The notes below the pieces were generated by a model. It was given only the letters and a program-made list of their open reading frames with translations, had not been told where the DNA came from and ran no database searches. Made by a program: the position numbers and the translations under genes. Shown here piece by piece: positions 1 through 12,368 of a stretch of DNA of 64,000 bases. Each line of letters opens with the position of its first letter. Position 1 is the first letter of the stretch. Origin of the DNA: Bicyclus anynana (taxonomy: Eukaryota; Arthropoda; Insecta; Lepidoptera; Nymphalidae); the NCBI RefSeq assembly GCF_947172395.1, contig NC_069108.1:3635501-3699500 (forward strand), written 5' to 3'.

Positions 1-87
1 TTTCAAATATATATAACAGCCGCCTCGCGGCTTCACCACCGTAGTTCCCGTTCCTGTGGGAATATGGGAGCTTAAATATGTATATAC

Positions 88-737
88 TAGCTGACGCCGC
101 GCGGTTTCACCCGTGTGGTTCCGGTTCTCGTTGGAATACGGGAATAATATATAATATAATATAGAGCTTACTGTGCCGTGGGAGACTAACATTCCGAAAG
201 ACCACAGTATAAAAGTGAATAAACATTATGACCTATCAAAATTAACTAACTAAAACTGGCTATGTAATTAGTCTATACGCCGTAGAAGTAGGTGCGAGAG
301 GGTTACCAGCAAAATCTCTCTACAACTTGCTTAAAGACATAGGCCTCTCTAGAAGTGCAGCTAGTTCTATATTAGAACGAGTATTCAAAGTTGTTCTAAT
401 AGGATCTTACCAAATTTGGATAGGCAGGAAGAACAACACGAGCAGAGAAAGGGAGTGTTGATCGATCATCAAGAAATTCCTTAACCCTACATCCAGTAGT
501 CACAAGTCCTGGACTTTGCTTAGTGTTTTCTCTCTACCACGCGATGGACCCGGCACCTGCACGGTGAATCCATGGAATGCTAAAATATTCGTCTCCCTTT
601 TCCTCGATAAATGGGCTATCTAACACTGAAAGAAGTTTTCAAATAAGACCAGTAGTTCCTGAGATTAACGCGTTCAACCAACCAACCAAACAAACAAACA
701 AACTCTTCAGCTTTATAATATTAGTAGGTATAGATTT
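88..737 (-). mobile_element. Helitron-like element split by about 430 nt
   Basis: Minus copy: CTAG end with CTGACGCCGCGCGG at 88-155, interrupted until about 590, then resuming with the complement of the TTTAGTGTTAGATAGCCC block through TTTATAATATTAGTAGGTAT. The inserted 157-590 stretch includes a block (445-545) resembling the LTR of the 52-56 kb element. Confidence 0.6.
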
Positions 738-751
738 AAGCTCCCGACGAC

Positions 752-1075
752 GAACTCCGTGGCGCAGTGGTGTGTGCGGTGGATTTACTAGGCGGAGGTC
801 TTACGTTCGATCACCGGCTGGGCCAATTGAGGTTTCTTAATTGGTCCATGTCTGGCCGGTGGGAGGCTTCTTCTTCTTCTTCTTTCCACCTTACCGGCAA
901 AGACGTAACGCTAAGCGATTTAGCGTTCTGGTACGATGTCGTTTAGAAACCGAAAGGGGTGTGGATTCTCATCCTACTCCTAACAAGTTAGCCCGCTTCC
1001 ATCTTAGATTGCATCATCACTTACCATCAGGTGACATTGTAATCAACGGCTAACTTGTAAATATTAGAAAAAAAA
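752..1075 (+). mobile_element. tRNA-headed SINE (type 1)
   Basis: The head has GTGGCGCAGTGG and a B-box-like GTTCGATC; the body has CTACCGGCAAAGACGTA and the tail AGTTAGCCCGCTTCCATCTT, ending A-rich. The family recurs at least ten times in the window. Confidence 0.8.
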
Positions 1076-1237
1076 TGTGATACTTACAAATAACGTGGTT
1101 TTCTATTGGTTGAAGATATTTTAAAATGGGTTCAGTAGATCTTAAGATTACCCCCTACAACTTCTAAAACATTACGGCTTTATAATATTTCATAGATTAT
1201 TTATCAGCTGTGCTGTTAATCTATGAAACAGATTTAG

Positions 1238-1535
1238 ATAGTCCAGTGGATATAACCTCTGCCTTCGATTCGAAGGGCGTAGGTTCGAATCCATTCCAAG
1301 ACAAGCACCTGCAACTTTTCAGTTGTGTGCATTTTAAGAAATTAAATATCACGTGTCTCAAACGGTGAAGAAAAAAACATCGTGAGAGAACCTGCATAAC
1401 TGAGAATTTTCTTAATTTTCTACGTATGTAAAGTCCACCAATACGGCGTATGCGTGGTGGACTATTAGCTCTCTCATTTTGAGAAGAGACTTGTGCTCAA
1501 CAGTGAGCAGAATATGGGTTGTTAATGATGATGAC
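1238..1535 (+). mobile_element. tRNA-headed SINE (type 2)
   Basis: The head GTCCAGTGGATATAACCTCT has a B-box-like GGTTCGAATCC. The body carries AAATATCACGTGTCTCAAAC and the end GTGAGCAGAATATGGGTTG. The family recurs many times in the window. Confidence 0.8.
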
Positions 1536-1744
1536 AGATTAGAAGACGCTTCGCAGTTTCATTCGCGTAGTTCCCGTTCTAATGTAGACTGTAGTAATTG
1601 AATAAATAGTAATACAAGTATATGTAGGTAGCAGGGACGATGGTTCGTAATAATCCGATTCCTATAGGCTTACCTTTTAAAAATCCACGAGTTTTACGGA
1701 CGTTAATAATAATTTAATGTAGGTACTTACTAAGCCAAATCACA

Positions 1745-1892
1745 GTCCACCGGGTGGACTGACGACATCAAGCGAGTCGCATGGATTCGCTAGATGCAGG
1801 CGACTCAGGATCGTGATGTTTGGAAGTTTCTACAAAAGGCCTATGTCCTGCAGTAGATGTGAATCGGTTGATATGATGATGATGATGGCTCA
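1745..1892 (+). mobile_element. RTE-type LINE 3' end
   Basis: The frame WTDDIKRVAWIR is followed by a stop-broken remainder and ends in GATGATGATGATGG. A shorter fragment of the same tail is at 8978-9052. Confidence 0.7.
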
Positions 1893-1954
1893 GCCAAAAA
1901 ACCATGAACGGGTTACCTACTAGAAATTTTCAACCTTCGCCACTGGTAGGTATC

Positions 1955-2152
1955 TATACTAATCTATACTTAATAATATATAGCTGAAGAGTTTGTTTGT
2001 TTGATTGAACGCGCTAATCTCAGGAACTACTGGTCCGTTTTAAAAAATTCTAGCAGTGTTAGATAGCCCGTTTATCGAGGAAGGCTATATATTATCCCTG
2101 TACTCATACGGGAACGAGAACCACGCGGGTGAAACCGCGCGGCGTCAGCTAG
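1955..2152 (+). mobile_element. Helitron-like short element
   Basis: TCTATACT start, GAACGCGCTAATCTCAGGAA body, GC-rich hairpin (CCACGCGGGTG) and GCGTCAGCTAG end, consistent with non-autonomous lepidopteran Helitrons (TC...CTAG). Confidence 0.6.
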
Positions 2153-2489
2153 TGTATGTATAAACGAAATGCCAATGAAACACCGATGCACGCGTCGACA
2201 AGCGACGATGCGACCAATCAATTACCAATTAGTCTTAATTGGACGCTAATTGAACCTTCGCTTTGTATGTTTTTCTCATCGGCATTTCACTTCTCTCTGG
2301 GTACTGGGTTATTTGATTTTCGAATATTTAAGTTGAATGTTAAAAATGTTATCTTTTTAACCCCCAAAAAAGTTTTTTAAGAGGGGTGTTATAAGTTTGA
2401 CGTGTCTGTCTGTCTGTCATAGCTCCAAAACCTCAGACCAATTATTGTATAGGACCTGCCTCGCTTGACGTTACTTTTCTGTCAAAGTA

Positions 2490-2745
2490 CCTATATGATC
2501 AACGATCTAATGCGATTATAAAAACTGTTTCTATAGTATCGATGTTAAATAGTTGTAATCGTGTTCGTCGGTTAAAGAGCTCCGTAAAAACCTTTCTGTG
2601 TAGTTGAATGGTGTAAAAAACGGGAAAAAACTTCTAGTTTAGTATAAGATATATACCAAATCTAAGCTCGTTTTCCTCAGAAAATGACAGACAATTTTGT
2701 TCGTGACTATGAGTGCGATACAGATCCTTCTATAATTGGTCTGAG
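2490..2745 (+). repeat. Dispersed repeat paired with 62680-62945
   Basis: GATCAACGATCTAATGCGAT to TCTATAATTGGTCTGA. An inverted counterpart lies at 62680-62945 and partial pieces at 19165-19280 and 19885-19915. Confidence 0.68.
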
Positions 2746-3101
2746 TCCAAAACGGATGAAGCGATTTTAATTTAGTTTTTATTTGTATGAAAAGTGACTT
2801 ACGGACGAGTGTTCTTAGATAAGTTTGATGAAAATCGGTTGAGCCGTTTAATCTGAGGGTTGAAAATGGGGAAGTATAACCGAATGTCTCCTCCTTCGTT
2901 TTGTAAATCTACCGCGCATACCATTGCGCCAGTCAGAATTGACCTCTCTACAGATTTAGTTTAAGTTACTTATATTAATTTATCTTCAAAATTCAAAAAT
3001 CCCTTCAGTGTAATTTAGTCGTACAATGTGTTGAAAAGTTACTAAAAAGCGTTGATTTTATGCTTGATAATTATTTTTTGAATAGTTGTTTCAACTAACG
3101 A

Positions 3102-3464
3102 AAAGGATATGGTCCATTTCAGGTCGACTCTTGTACCCCGGATCATTAAAATTTAATTGAAATCTAAATAAATAAAAAGAAATAAATAAAATTAAAACCC
3201 AGTTTTTGACATAAATCAAGATGGCACCCTTAAAGCAACTATGACATGACAATTGACAGCAATCGTCAAATCGATTACTGTAATGAAAACGTCATCAATC
3301 CGCCATTATTACCCTTAATAGTGTTGCATTTCTTGGGAGAAAAGGGATATTATTTCGAAAGTATATTTGTGTAATCAAAAATTGTTTAAAAAAAAAATTC
3401 TTTTGTTTCCGCCTGGGTACAATGACTGATCCTGGGCTCCATACAATTTTGGACCATCTACTTT
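3102..3464 (-). mobile_element. MITE with AAAGGAGATGGTCCA ends, copy 1
   Basis: Ends AAAGGATATGGTCCA and TGGACCATCTACTTT, with the family's internal GACGTTTTCATTACAG-type block inverted (minus orientation). The best-kept copy is 37994-38409. Confidence 0.7.
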
Positions 3465-3829
3465 AATTTTTTTCATTACAAAGTTGAGACTACTCGATGT
3501 CGTGCTATTTACGGGCAATTGTAACACCAATACGAAATAGGCTAAATATGTCAGTCTTGTCTATGCCCGAGCTGTTATTTCCTACAAAAGGTCAGTGGGT
3601 AATGTCAACGACCGTTCCCGCCAAAAATAGCCGTCAATTTGACAGGTGTCTGGAAGCCATTCCGCACGTCAGCGGACCGTTCGGAAATAGACCGTTATAG
3701 TGACACGAGAGTTACGTAAGTTGATTTTGTGTTGTGTTTATTTTTGCAACGGATATGTATTCCTGAACGTACGTTGTGAAATGGTCGTGGAAATATTTAC
3801 TTTATAGTAATAAATATTGATACGTTTAG
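3465..3829 (+). other. Low-repeat stretch, nothing assignable
   Basis: Relatively GC-rich for the window, with a 67-codon frame at 3497-3700 that matches no family I recognise and a GTAAGT at 3714. It could be an untranslated first exon, but nothing confirms this. Confidence 0.3.
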
Positions 3830-4018
3830 TTTGCGGTAGATACAGATTAGGAGCCCATGATGACAAATAGGGGTGTACTCGAGCGTCGCGGGGACCTCTC
3901 AGATTTCGTAGATAATTAAAGTGCAGTTTACGGTAGATACAGATTAGGAGCTCATGATGACAAATAGGGGTTTACTCGAGCTTCGTGGGGACCTCTTAGA
4001 TTTGGTAGATTAGATCAT
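3830..4018 (+). repeat. Two-copy 97-bp direct repeat
   Basis: Two copies of TGCGGTAGATACAGATTAGG to GGGGACCTCTCAGATT offset by 97 nt. No coding content was recognised. Confidence 0.75.
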
Positions 4019-4409
4019 AGTAAGTAGTATGATTAAAGGTTATCAATCATCATTATTCTTATTTTAATAACTCACTATAAAGCCAGGCTAACACTCATAA
4101 GAAAGAGGTTATGCTTTGACAAAGAGTCTATGGATCTTAGACAGACCACGCTGCGCCGGATGGTTATATTTACATACATATAATATTATAAAAAAACAGA
4201 CCTCCGCCGTGCCTCTGTCTGTCGCGATAAACTATTGCACAAATTTTTGAATTCACCATTAGATAGAATCATTTATGAGAAATGTTTCGACACCAATTTA
4301 AAGGCTGTTTAAGATTTTTTTTAAATGACCTTGATTGTTCTTCATCGCTAAAAAAAAAATATCATATTTTTATGAGACGTGCAATAACATGAAATTTTTA
4401 AATATTTAT

Positions 4410-4590
4410 TTGACATTACGAGCGAAAACGCTGTCGGCCATGATGGTCTATATCAACTGTTTCATGACGTCACGTTAACAAATTCTATACCAAACAGAGC
4501 GTTTGACAAAAAAGATTAGTTAATAATTAATTACTTTGACGTTTACATCAAGTAACATCGTGACATCATAAAATGGACGACAGCTTTTTT
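4410..4590 (-). repeat. CRE-bearing repeat family, copy 1
   Basis: Contains the AACGCTGTCGGCCATGATGG / GACGTCAC block. Other copies are 5995-6300, 10385-10675 and 12369-12655; all carry TGACGTCA-like motifs. Confidence 0.6.
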
Positions 4591-5514
4591 GATGTTTGGG
4601 AAATTTGATTTTTAAATTAAGTTCTATATGAAATTATGATGTTGATGATGATATTATATTTGATATGAGTCAACCCTATTATATTATTAATAATCACAAT
4701 AAAAAAATCATATAGGTATCTCAAAACTGTTGAATATCATTCAACATACTTAGCAAGTATGTTCTTTAAAAAAAATTAAGAAGTTTATGTATGCTCCTAT
4801 TAATTAAATAAAATAAATAAATAAAACAAAGTTATGCTCAAATTGTCACATTTTCGAAATGTACAATATAACACATTTTAGCTAAAAAGTTACTACTTGT
4901 ACAAAGTATAATTAAATATTCCTGATTATAGCTTTTTGGGTTGTGTTAAGCCCTATACTTTTAAAAGACCTCGTATTTGGCGGAGGTACTCAACAACATG
5001 CAAAGTGTCCTCCGTTATATTCATCTGCCCCGCTCGAGTGAATTCCAAAATCCTCTCGTGGGCTCCTCTGCTATAGAGCAACATAAGATTTAGTAGAGCA
5101 TTCGCATGTACGCACATTACTCTGTAATATGTCTCTGGTTTATGTATACCATAAATCAGAGATATATAGAGTTATAATAATTGTTTGTAAGGTTGAGCTT
5201 TGCTATAAGTACCTATCAATATAAGACCTTTTTAACAAGGCCCACAATAGAGATAGGGTTGTTGTCTCATATAAAAATATAAATAATTTAATAGGCTTGC
5301 TGTACAAAACTAAGATTTTTTGCATAGACGCAGTTTAGATGTCTAGAAACTCTAATCACATTTTTATTTGTGAAAATAATCTCATAATTGTAATATTTTT
5401 ATAAAACAAAATTGTATTTTTATCACGTCACCGCAAACGCCAATCACGCTGTTATCTTTATGAATGACGTCACTTGCTAATGTGTTGTGTTTCGGCGGAA
5501 AAAAATTTACGTAG

Positions 5515-5600
5515 ATTAAATATTATTATAAATTAATTAATTAATATATAATTAATTTATATATAATATTAATTAATATATAATATTAAATTTTTTACTG
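5515..5600. repeat. AT-only palindromic tract
   Basis: AATTAATTAATTAATATATA and similar runs, almost no G or C, self-complementary. No gene. Confidence 0.8.
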
Positions 5601-5636
5601 GTTATTATTGACGGGACAAAATAAAATATTCGTCGT

Positions 5637-5945
5637 ATTCGTCATCAACCCATATTCGGCTCACTGCTGAGCTCGAGTCTCCTCTCAGAATGAGAGGGGT
5701 TAGGCCAATAGTCCACCACGCTGGCCCAATGCGGATTGGCAGACTTCACACACGCAGAGAATGAAGATAATTCTCTGGTATGCAGGTTTCCTCACGATGT
5801 TTTCCTTCACCGATTGAGACACGTGATATTTAATTTCTTAAAATGCACACAACTGAAAAGTTGGAGGTGCATGCCCCGGACAGGATTCGAACCCACACCC
5901 TCCGGAGTCAGAGGCAGAGGTCATATCCACTGGGCTATCACTGCT
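5637..5945 (-). mobile_element. SINE type 2, full length, minus
   Basis: Runs from ATCAACCCATATTCGGCTCA to the head complement CCACTGGGCTATCACTGC. Short open frames across it are not genes. Confidence 0.8.
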
Positions 5946-5994
5946 TTAAACACTGTTTACAAAAAAGACAAGTAGCCTATTTCGTGTAGTACAT

Positions 5995-6300
5995 AGAAAA
6001 GGGGTCCGAAATATAGCGATATCAATTAATAAAATTAAGGATTTATTATAAAACTTAATTTAAATATCACGTTTTATCAAATTTCAAATTTTTGAGACGT
6101 CAAAAACGCTGTCGGCCATTTTGTGACGTAACTAACACAATTGATGTACTAAACATCGAACCTATTAATTTAATTAATTTAATTTCTCAAACGCTCCATT
6201 TCTATGGTATGGGATTTAGTACTTATAGTGAAATCATGAAACAGTTGAAATATAGACTGTCATGGCCGACAGGCGTTTTGGCTCGTATTGTCAAATAGTA
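5995..6300 (+). repeat. CRE-bearing repeat family, copy 2
   Basis: GGGTCCGAAATATAGCGATA to GGCTCGTATTGTCAAATA. The arms (CTGTCGGCCATTTTG / CATGGCCGACAG) are partly inverted to each other. Confidence 0.68.
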
Positions 6301-6699
6301 GAATAAGAAATTGCATAATGACGGTCAATAAAGCAAGAGTTGCATTTTATAAAACGAACGAAGTGAGTTTTTAACCGACTTCCAAAAAGGAGGAGGTTCT
6401 ACGTTCGGCTGTATGTATGTTTTTTTTTTTTTTTATTATAATAGAGACACGAGTGATTGAATGCCAAGTTATGCTCGTGTCATATATTTTTTATATTTTA
6501 TTCACGTTTTTTTTTTTAGGATCACATCATGCAAGTTGAAATGTATTTAATTTATTGTTTTTTTTTTTCTCTCTTTTCTTTGTATGATGTGTATTCTGAA
6601 TAAACTTTTCTTTCTTTCTTTCTTCTTTCTTTCTTTCATACTCTACTTTATCTAATCTCATGAAATAGGAATCTAACAAAATTAAATACTACTACATAT

Positions 6700-6918
6700 G
6701 CTGGTGGGAGGCTTCGGCCGTGGCTAGTTACCACCCTACCGGCAAAGACGTACCGCCAAGCGATTTAGCGTTCCGGTACGATGCCGTGTAGAAACCGAAA
6801 GGGGTGTGGATTTTCATCCACCTCCTAACAAGTTAGCCCGCTTCCATCTTAGACTGCATCATCACTTACCATCAGGTTGTAGTCAAGGGCTAACTTGTAA
6901 AGAATAAAAAAAAAAAAA
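6700..6918 (+). mobile_element. SINE type 1, 5'-truncated
   Basis: Starts in the body at GCTGGTGGGAGGCTTCGGCC and runs to the A-rich tail; the tRNA-like head is missing. Confidence 0.8.
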
Positions 6919-7196
6919 TTCGCGACTTAGAAGGTAATGGATTGATTATTAACTTCTGATAATAACCGAGTTAAGTTGATTTTTTCACAGTTTGAATTTG
7001 AAGAACTGTGGAACTGAAAAGTTGAATGAGAAATAGGAGTTCCGTTTTTTCCTTTTGTGCTACGGAACCCTAAAAAGAAGTATTAAGGCGGTAAAAGAAA
7101 TAGTCAGCTTTACGTAAAAGGAAGTTCTTTCTAAACCCACTATGTTAATGACTATGTAAATTAGTTTAGTTTATTGGTACAAGACTTATTCTTTTA

Positions 7197-7898
7197 CTAG
7201 CGGACGCCCGCGACTTCGTCCTCGTGAAAATCGTTGTAAACTTTCAACTACCCCTACCTACCTCTACCCTACCATATCCCAACCCTACCCCTACCACTAC
7301 CCCTACCCTACCCTACCCCTACCCTACTCATTAAGGCACTCCTTTATTTATTCCTCCCACCGCGAGTCGCGTCGAGCGCGGCAACCGTTACACAAAAATA
7401 ATCCTTACAGCATGAATTAGTATTCAAGCGCGATGGCTTAGCGTATTTCATGTATAACTTTGGTGTTTCTTTACCGATTTTTATGATTATTTTTTTATTG
7501 AATAGGTAATCATGTTAACTTTCTTATTAGGGATGACCGATGAGTGTTATAAACATAAGAGTAGACAAATATAATTATCGGGAGTTACACGTGTTATTGT
7601 GAGTCAACCATAAAAGATAGACATATATATGCTGTTGTGTTTTTATAGATAATTTTAAAAAGAACATATCCGTCATACATGATTTCTATGTAGCTTTAAG
7701 CATTAAGGCTGTACACGCGACGGAATCTTAAAAAATTGAGTAACTTCTCCCGTTTTCTCAACATTTCTCTTTACTGCTCTGCTCCTATTGATGGTAGCGT
7801 AATGAAAAGTATACTATAACCTGCCCAGGAGTATGTTGAATAATTGTACCAAGTTTCGTTAAAATCCGTTCAGTAGTTTTTGTTTCTATAAAGAACAT

Positions 7899-7963
<65 letters not shown>

Positions 7964-8082
7964 AATTTTACTGATTGCATTTTTGGCATCAGTATCAATC
8001 ACTAATCACCCCCTGATAGTTATTTTGGAAATATATTTCATGTACAGAATTGACCTCTCTACAGATTTATTATAAGTATAGA
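7197..8082 (-). mobile_element. Helitron-like element with CCCTAC and CAGA arrays
   Basis: CTAG-GCGGACGCCCGCGACTT at the left and TATAAGTATAGA at the right (TC start on the minus strand). It contains a CCCTAC minisatellite (7243-7330) and a long CAGA/GACA microsatellite (7902-7962). A sister copy is at 38599-39596. Confidence 0.68.
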
Positions 8083-8207
8083 TTTATATGTTAACCTGCT
8101 TTCTTGCGCCTTTATAGTTTTTTAAATTAAATTACTAGATACAACTACTAATTTAGATTTCCTTGCATTTTTAAAGATCATTTTATTACTTATGAACACA
8201 GATTAAA

Positions 8208-8530
8208 GAATAATAGGCAGATAGAACGCACGGAACACGACGGTGTCTTAGCTATTCCAAATACAAAATTTAAAAGCTCATAGATTCTCGAGTCAGCGTC
8301 GGAGCGTCGCATCAGTAATTTTCAATATTTTTCAAGAAAAATGGCGTCTTACGTTTTTAAATATTTTAAAAGCTTTTCACAAAAACTAAAGAAATAAGAT
8401 TATTTGAGTATTTATTTCATAGGTAATCTATTATAATATTTATTTATGTAATTGTTGTTAGTGTTAAATCTTGAAATACAAATTATGAAAATGTTTGTAT
8501 ATTTTTATGTCAAGGAGAAGCGTAACGTAA
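8208..8530 (+). repeat. CACGACGGTGTC repeat family, copy 1
   Basis: ACGCACGGAACACGACGGTG to GTCAAGGAGAAGCGTAACGT, about 320 nt. The shared middle includes AAGAAAAATGGCGTCTTA. Other copies: 11938-12255, 23868-24195, 29784-30115. Confidence 0.7.
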
Positions 8531-8536
8531 AAAGTC

Positions 8537-8980
8537 GTGGTAGCAGCAAAATTTACTACTTATTATCTTTGCTAGTATTACTTTTTTTTCTCTCCAGCAT
8601 GTGTATTAAATGCAAAGGTTGGTGACCGTACAGCCTATTCATTCTCTATTCTGTGGTAGCAACCAAATTTACTACCTTTGCTAATATTACTTTTTTTTTC
8701 TCCCCAGCATGTGTATTAAAGGCAAAGATTGGTGACCATTCAGCCTATTCATTCTCTATTCTGTGGTAGCAGCAAAATTTACTACCTTTGCTAATAATAT
8801 TTTTTTTTTCTCTCCAGCATGTGTATTAAAGGCAAAGGTAGGTGACCGTACAGCCTATTCATTCTCTATTCTGTGGTAGCAGCAAAATTTACTACCTTTA
8901 TTAATAATTACTTTTTTTTTCTCTCCAGTATGTGTATTAAAGGCAAAGGTTGGTGACCGTACAGTCTATTCATTCTCTAT
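8537..8980 (+). repeat. Four-copy 110-bp tandem repeat
   Basis: Units begin GTGGTAGCAGCAAAATTTAC at 8537, 8653, 8763 and 8873; spacing is 116, 110 and 110. Each holds a T-run, CTCCAGCATGTGTATTAAA and CCTATTCATTCTCTATTCT. Confidence 0.82.
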
Positions 8981-9344
8981 CGTGATGTTTGGAAGTATAA
9001 ATAAGGCCTATGTTCTACAGTGGGCGTCTATCAGCAGTATGATGATGATGATTCTCTATATATGATGTAGTGTGGTGGTTTTAATTCCATAACGGAAGCC
9101 TGGTCTTGTAGTCGACTATAATAGGCTGATAAAAAAATTAAAGCTCTAAAACAGAAGCTTATTAGAGCAGCTTTTTTAATCAACTCGGCTTAATCATAAA
9201 CAGTTCGCGCGGCGCCGCTGAATACTTAATTGGCGTAAAGATCTCACCCTGAGCTGTACGAGGCTGGGGAAGATTAAATTAAAAATGCAAGGTAAGTGCC
9301 ACTTAGTACAGCTTTATAATATTTATACTTAATATCCCTTTCCT

Positions 9345-9770
9345 ACCCCTATCCCACCCGTACCCCATACCCCGTATCTCACGCCTATCCTACCCTTACC
9401 CTACCACTTCCCTATCCTACCCGTACCTCTACCCTACCACTACCCTACCTCTACCCCTACCCTACCACTACCCTAAACCTACCCTACCCCTACGCTTCCC
9501 TACCCGTACCGTACCCTACCCTGTAACTTCTCTATCTTACTCCTACCCCTAGCAAAATCGGTCCAGTCCTTCGAGAGTGGTGGTATGACCAAGAGAAATA
9601 GAGACTTCTATGCTAATAATATAAAGAGGTAAAGTTCGTGTGGTTGTAGGAGGTAATCTCTGGATCTAGTGGACCGATTTGGAAAATTGTTTTACCAATA
9701 GAAAGCTACGTTATTTGCGAGTGTCATAGGCCCGGGAACGGGAACTACGTAAATGAAAGCGCCGGGCGTC
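9345..9770. repeat. CCCTAC array and Helitron-like remnant
   Basis: 9345-9550 is a degenerate CCCTAC/CCCCTAC minisatellite. 9605-9770 has AATATAAAGAGGTAAAGTTC to GCGCCGGGCGTC. A related remnant is at 10140-10335 and another array at 25085-25140. Confidence 0.55.
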
Positions 9771-10384
9771 TTATAGCGGAATTTCTGCGTCTTTTAGAAA
9801 TTTTGTATTATCTCCGAAACTATTAAAGTAATTAACATACCGTAAATGGCAAATCTTATCTCCATAATATCCTTGTGATTATTAAATAATTTATTTTAAT
9901 AAGGATTAAAGTTTAGTTGTATAAATAATGACGTAAACCTAAGTATATAAAATTAATAATTTTTAAAACACAAAAGGTACTATATCTGCTAATATATAGA
10001 AGATAGATATATGGTGTCGCGGACTTTTTTGTAGAACTTTTAAAGATACATAAAGTCTCCATACATTAATTTCAATTTTACACAATAGTTAAGGCAGCGC
10101 ATGCGAATAAGTCTGTTTAAGAGGATTTTCAGTCCGACCTGTATGACAAAAACTGTGATAACTCGGCTAATATATATGATACCAATATAAAATATAGCCT
10201 ATAGCACTCCCCGATAATGTAGCATTCTACTGGTGAAAGAATTTTTAAAATGGGACCAGTAGTTCCGAAGATTACCCCATTTAAAAAATGTGACAAACTT
10301 ACAAACTTACAAACTTTACCTCTTTATAATATTATATTAAATTAAATTATATTATTATAGTAGATATAATTTCGTACCTATTGT

Positions 10385-10675
10385 AGGTACATTGTATAAG
10401 GGTCAGATGTCGATATCGATATAAATATCGATATTAATTAATAAAAGTTAAGGATTTCGTAGAAAATTTCATTTAAAAATTATGTAATGTATAAATTTTT
10501 CCAAACGTCACAAACGCTATCGTCCATTTTGTGACGTCACACTGTTAATTGGCGTACTAAAGGAATAAACGTCAAACTAATTAATAACTAATAATAATTT
10601 TGACGTGAAGTGACGTCATGAAACGATAAAATAAAGACCATCATGGCGGACAGCATTTTAGCTCGTATAAAAAAT
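10385..10675 (+). repeat. CRE-bearing repeat family, copy 3
   Basis: Cluster of TATCGATAT motifs, then AACGCTATCGTCCATTTTGT, GTGACGTCACAC and GTGACGTCATGAAAC, ending TTTAGCTCGTAT. Confidence 0.68.
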
Positions 10676-11152
10676 ATATTGCAAGTTAGTTGCCTAAAAA
10701 AAATCCTGGTTAAACTATTATTAACCATTATTAACAATAATTTGGCCAAGAGTTTTTGAGGCAACCTACTCGTAATATATTTTTTAACTTAAATTTGATA
10801 TTAAAACATTCATTAAGTAGATGGGTAAAGCTCTCCAATACGGATTTTAGACCATTAGAAACGACCTTCACCCATCTGTTTAATGGATGAAAAGTATTTT
10901 ATATCAATAATACGGATCTTTCTTGATCGTCTGTAGCGTAAAGAGTAACCCGCGCTACAGACGTTCAGTTTTAACTGTAGTTATCGAAATTTCAATCAAA
11001 ATCATTATAAAAAACTGTAGAGTTAAAATTGATAAATAGTACACATGGACGATTTAACTGAGCAGTTCGACTGTTCAGCTTAAACTGAGCAGTTAAAACT
11101 GAAAGTCTGTAGAACGGTTAAGCCGCATAAAAAATTAATTCCAAAAACTCAC

Positions 11153-11308
11153 CGTCTTGAATCCCCTATACATGACCCTGATCTCCTGCTTCGTGAATTT
11201 CGTCAGTCTGCAAAGTTCTTCCAATGCTACGGGTATGGGTTTTGGTGCCCGCGACGGCTCCAGTTCATACGCATGCTCTTCAACGGGCGAATCCGGCGGC
11301 GTTGCCAT
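11153..11308 (-). CDS. KChIP-like calcium sensor, N-terminal exon (partial)
   Basis: A 52-codon minus-strand exon: ATG at 11308, the frame reading MATPPDSPVEEHAYELEPSR and later ALEELCRLTKFTKQEIRVMY then RGFKT, ending at donor GTGAGT (complement of 11147-11152). LTKFTKQEIRVMYRGFKT matches, from knowledge of the family, the segment before the first EF-hand in Kv channel-interacting proteins of the neuronal calcium sensor superfamily. These bind Ca2+ and modulate A-type potassium channels. A TGA lies in frame 18 nt upstream, which supports this start. The EF-hand exons should lie at lower coordinates on the minus strand, but none was recognised in 1-11152, so the intron is probably long. Confidence 0.75.
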
Positions 11309-11937
11309 TATAAAACCTTTTTGCAATCACTTACACATCTGTCACTTTTAATTTTTAAACTGTGGCTAGCACATCGTTACAGACTCAAAAGGGCTAGACC
11401 TCAGAGCCGTAAAGCTAGTTTTAAAAAGTCGTTCTAGTTACCTACGCTCAATTAGGTTAGAAGCCGACCCCGTACAGGCAATTAAAAAAATGCATTTGAC
11501 CTAAACATGCTTTGACAGCTAAATTGATCGTTCAAAAAATGTAATTAATTTATTTTTAGTGTATTCACCTTTTTTATTGTACGTATTTTTAAATAAACAT
11601 TTATATTGTCATTAATTTATTATTATTTATTTTTATAAATAAAAAGATTTATTTTATTTATTATTTGTCTATGGTTCACTAGATTTTCTTCGGGATAGTC
11701 TTTTTTATTATATTTTATCTATGTTCTTAAAACAAATCGATTTTAGAAATAATGTTTTTTTAGAAGATCTGGATGGTACGAGGGCAGGATTTCTGTAACA
11801 AACAAAAAGTTTTTATTAGAATAAGTTTGTTTACGAGTGGAATAGATGTGGTAATAAAAATGTAGAACATAAGCCTGTTTGTGCCAGATCTTTGGAATAG
11901 AGTAATTGACTGTGACTCGTATCAAATTAATTATCAT

Positions 11938-12255
11938 AGATCAATCAATAATAGATGGAACGCACGGTACACGACGGTGTCGTACCCTTCACAAATACGA
12001 AATTCAAAAACGAATACATTCTCGTGTCAGTACGACACGAAGCGTCACATCAGTAATAATTTTCAATGCAAGAAAAATGGCGTCTTATGTTTTTGAATAT
12101 TTTAAAAACTGTTCACACAAACTAAAGAAATAAGGTGGAGTATTTTTTTATTGGCAATTATTAATTATTACATCAATTTACGTAGTTGTTAGTGTTAAAT
12201 TTTGAAATACAAATTATGAGAAATTGTATATATGCGGTTGTCAAGGAGACGCGTG
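11938..12255 (+). repeat. CACGACGGTGTC repeat family, copy 2
   Basis: Begins ATCAATCAATAATAGATGGA; ends GTCAAGGAGACGCGTGACGT. Open frames through it are repeat-derived. Confidence 0.7.
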
Positions 12256-12368
12256 ACGTTTGTTTTTTTTTAACGGGTTTCACCGGTTTCAGTACCTCAC
12301 TTGTAAAGACTCACTCTGGTTACTCTGTGTAAACAATATTAATTTCGTTTATAGTAGATAGGTACATG

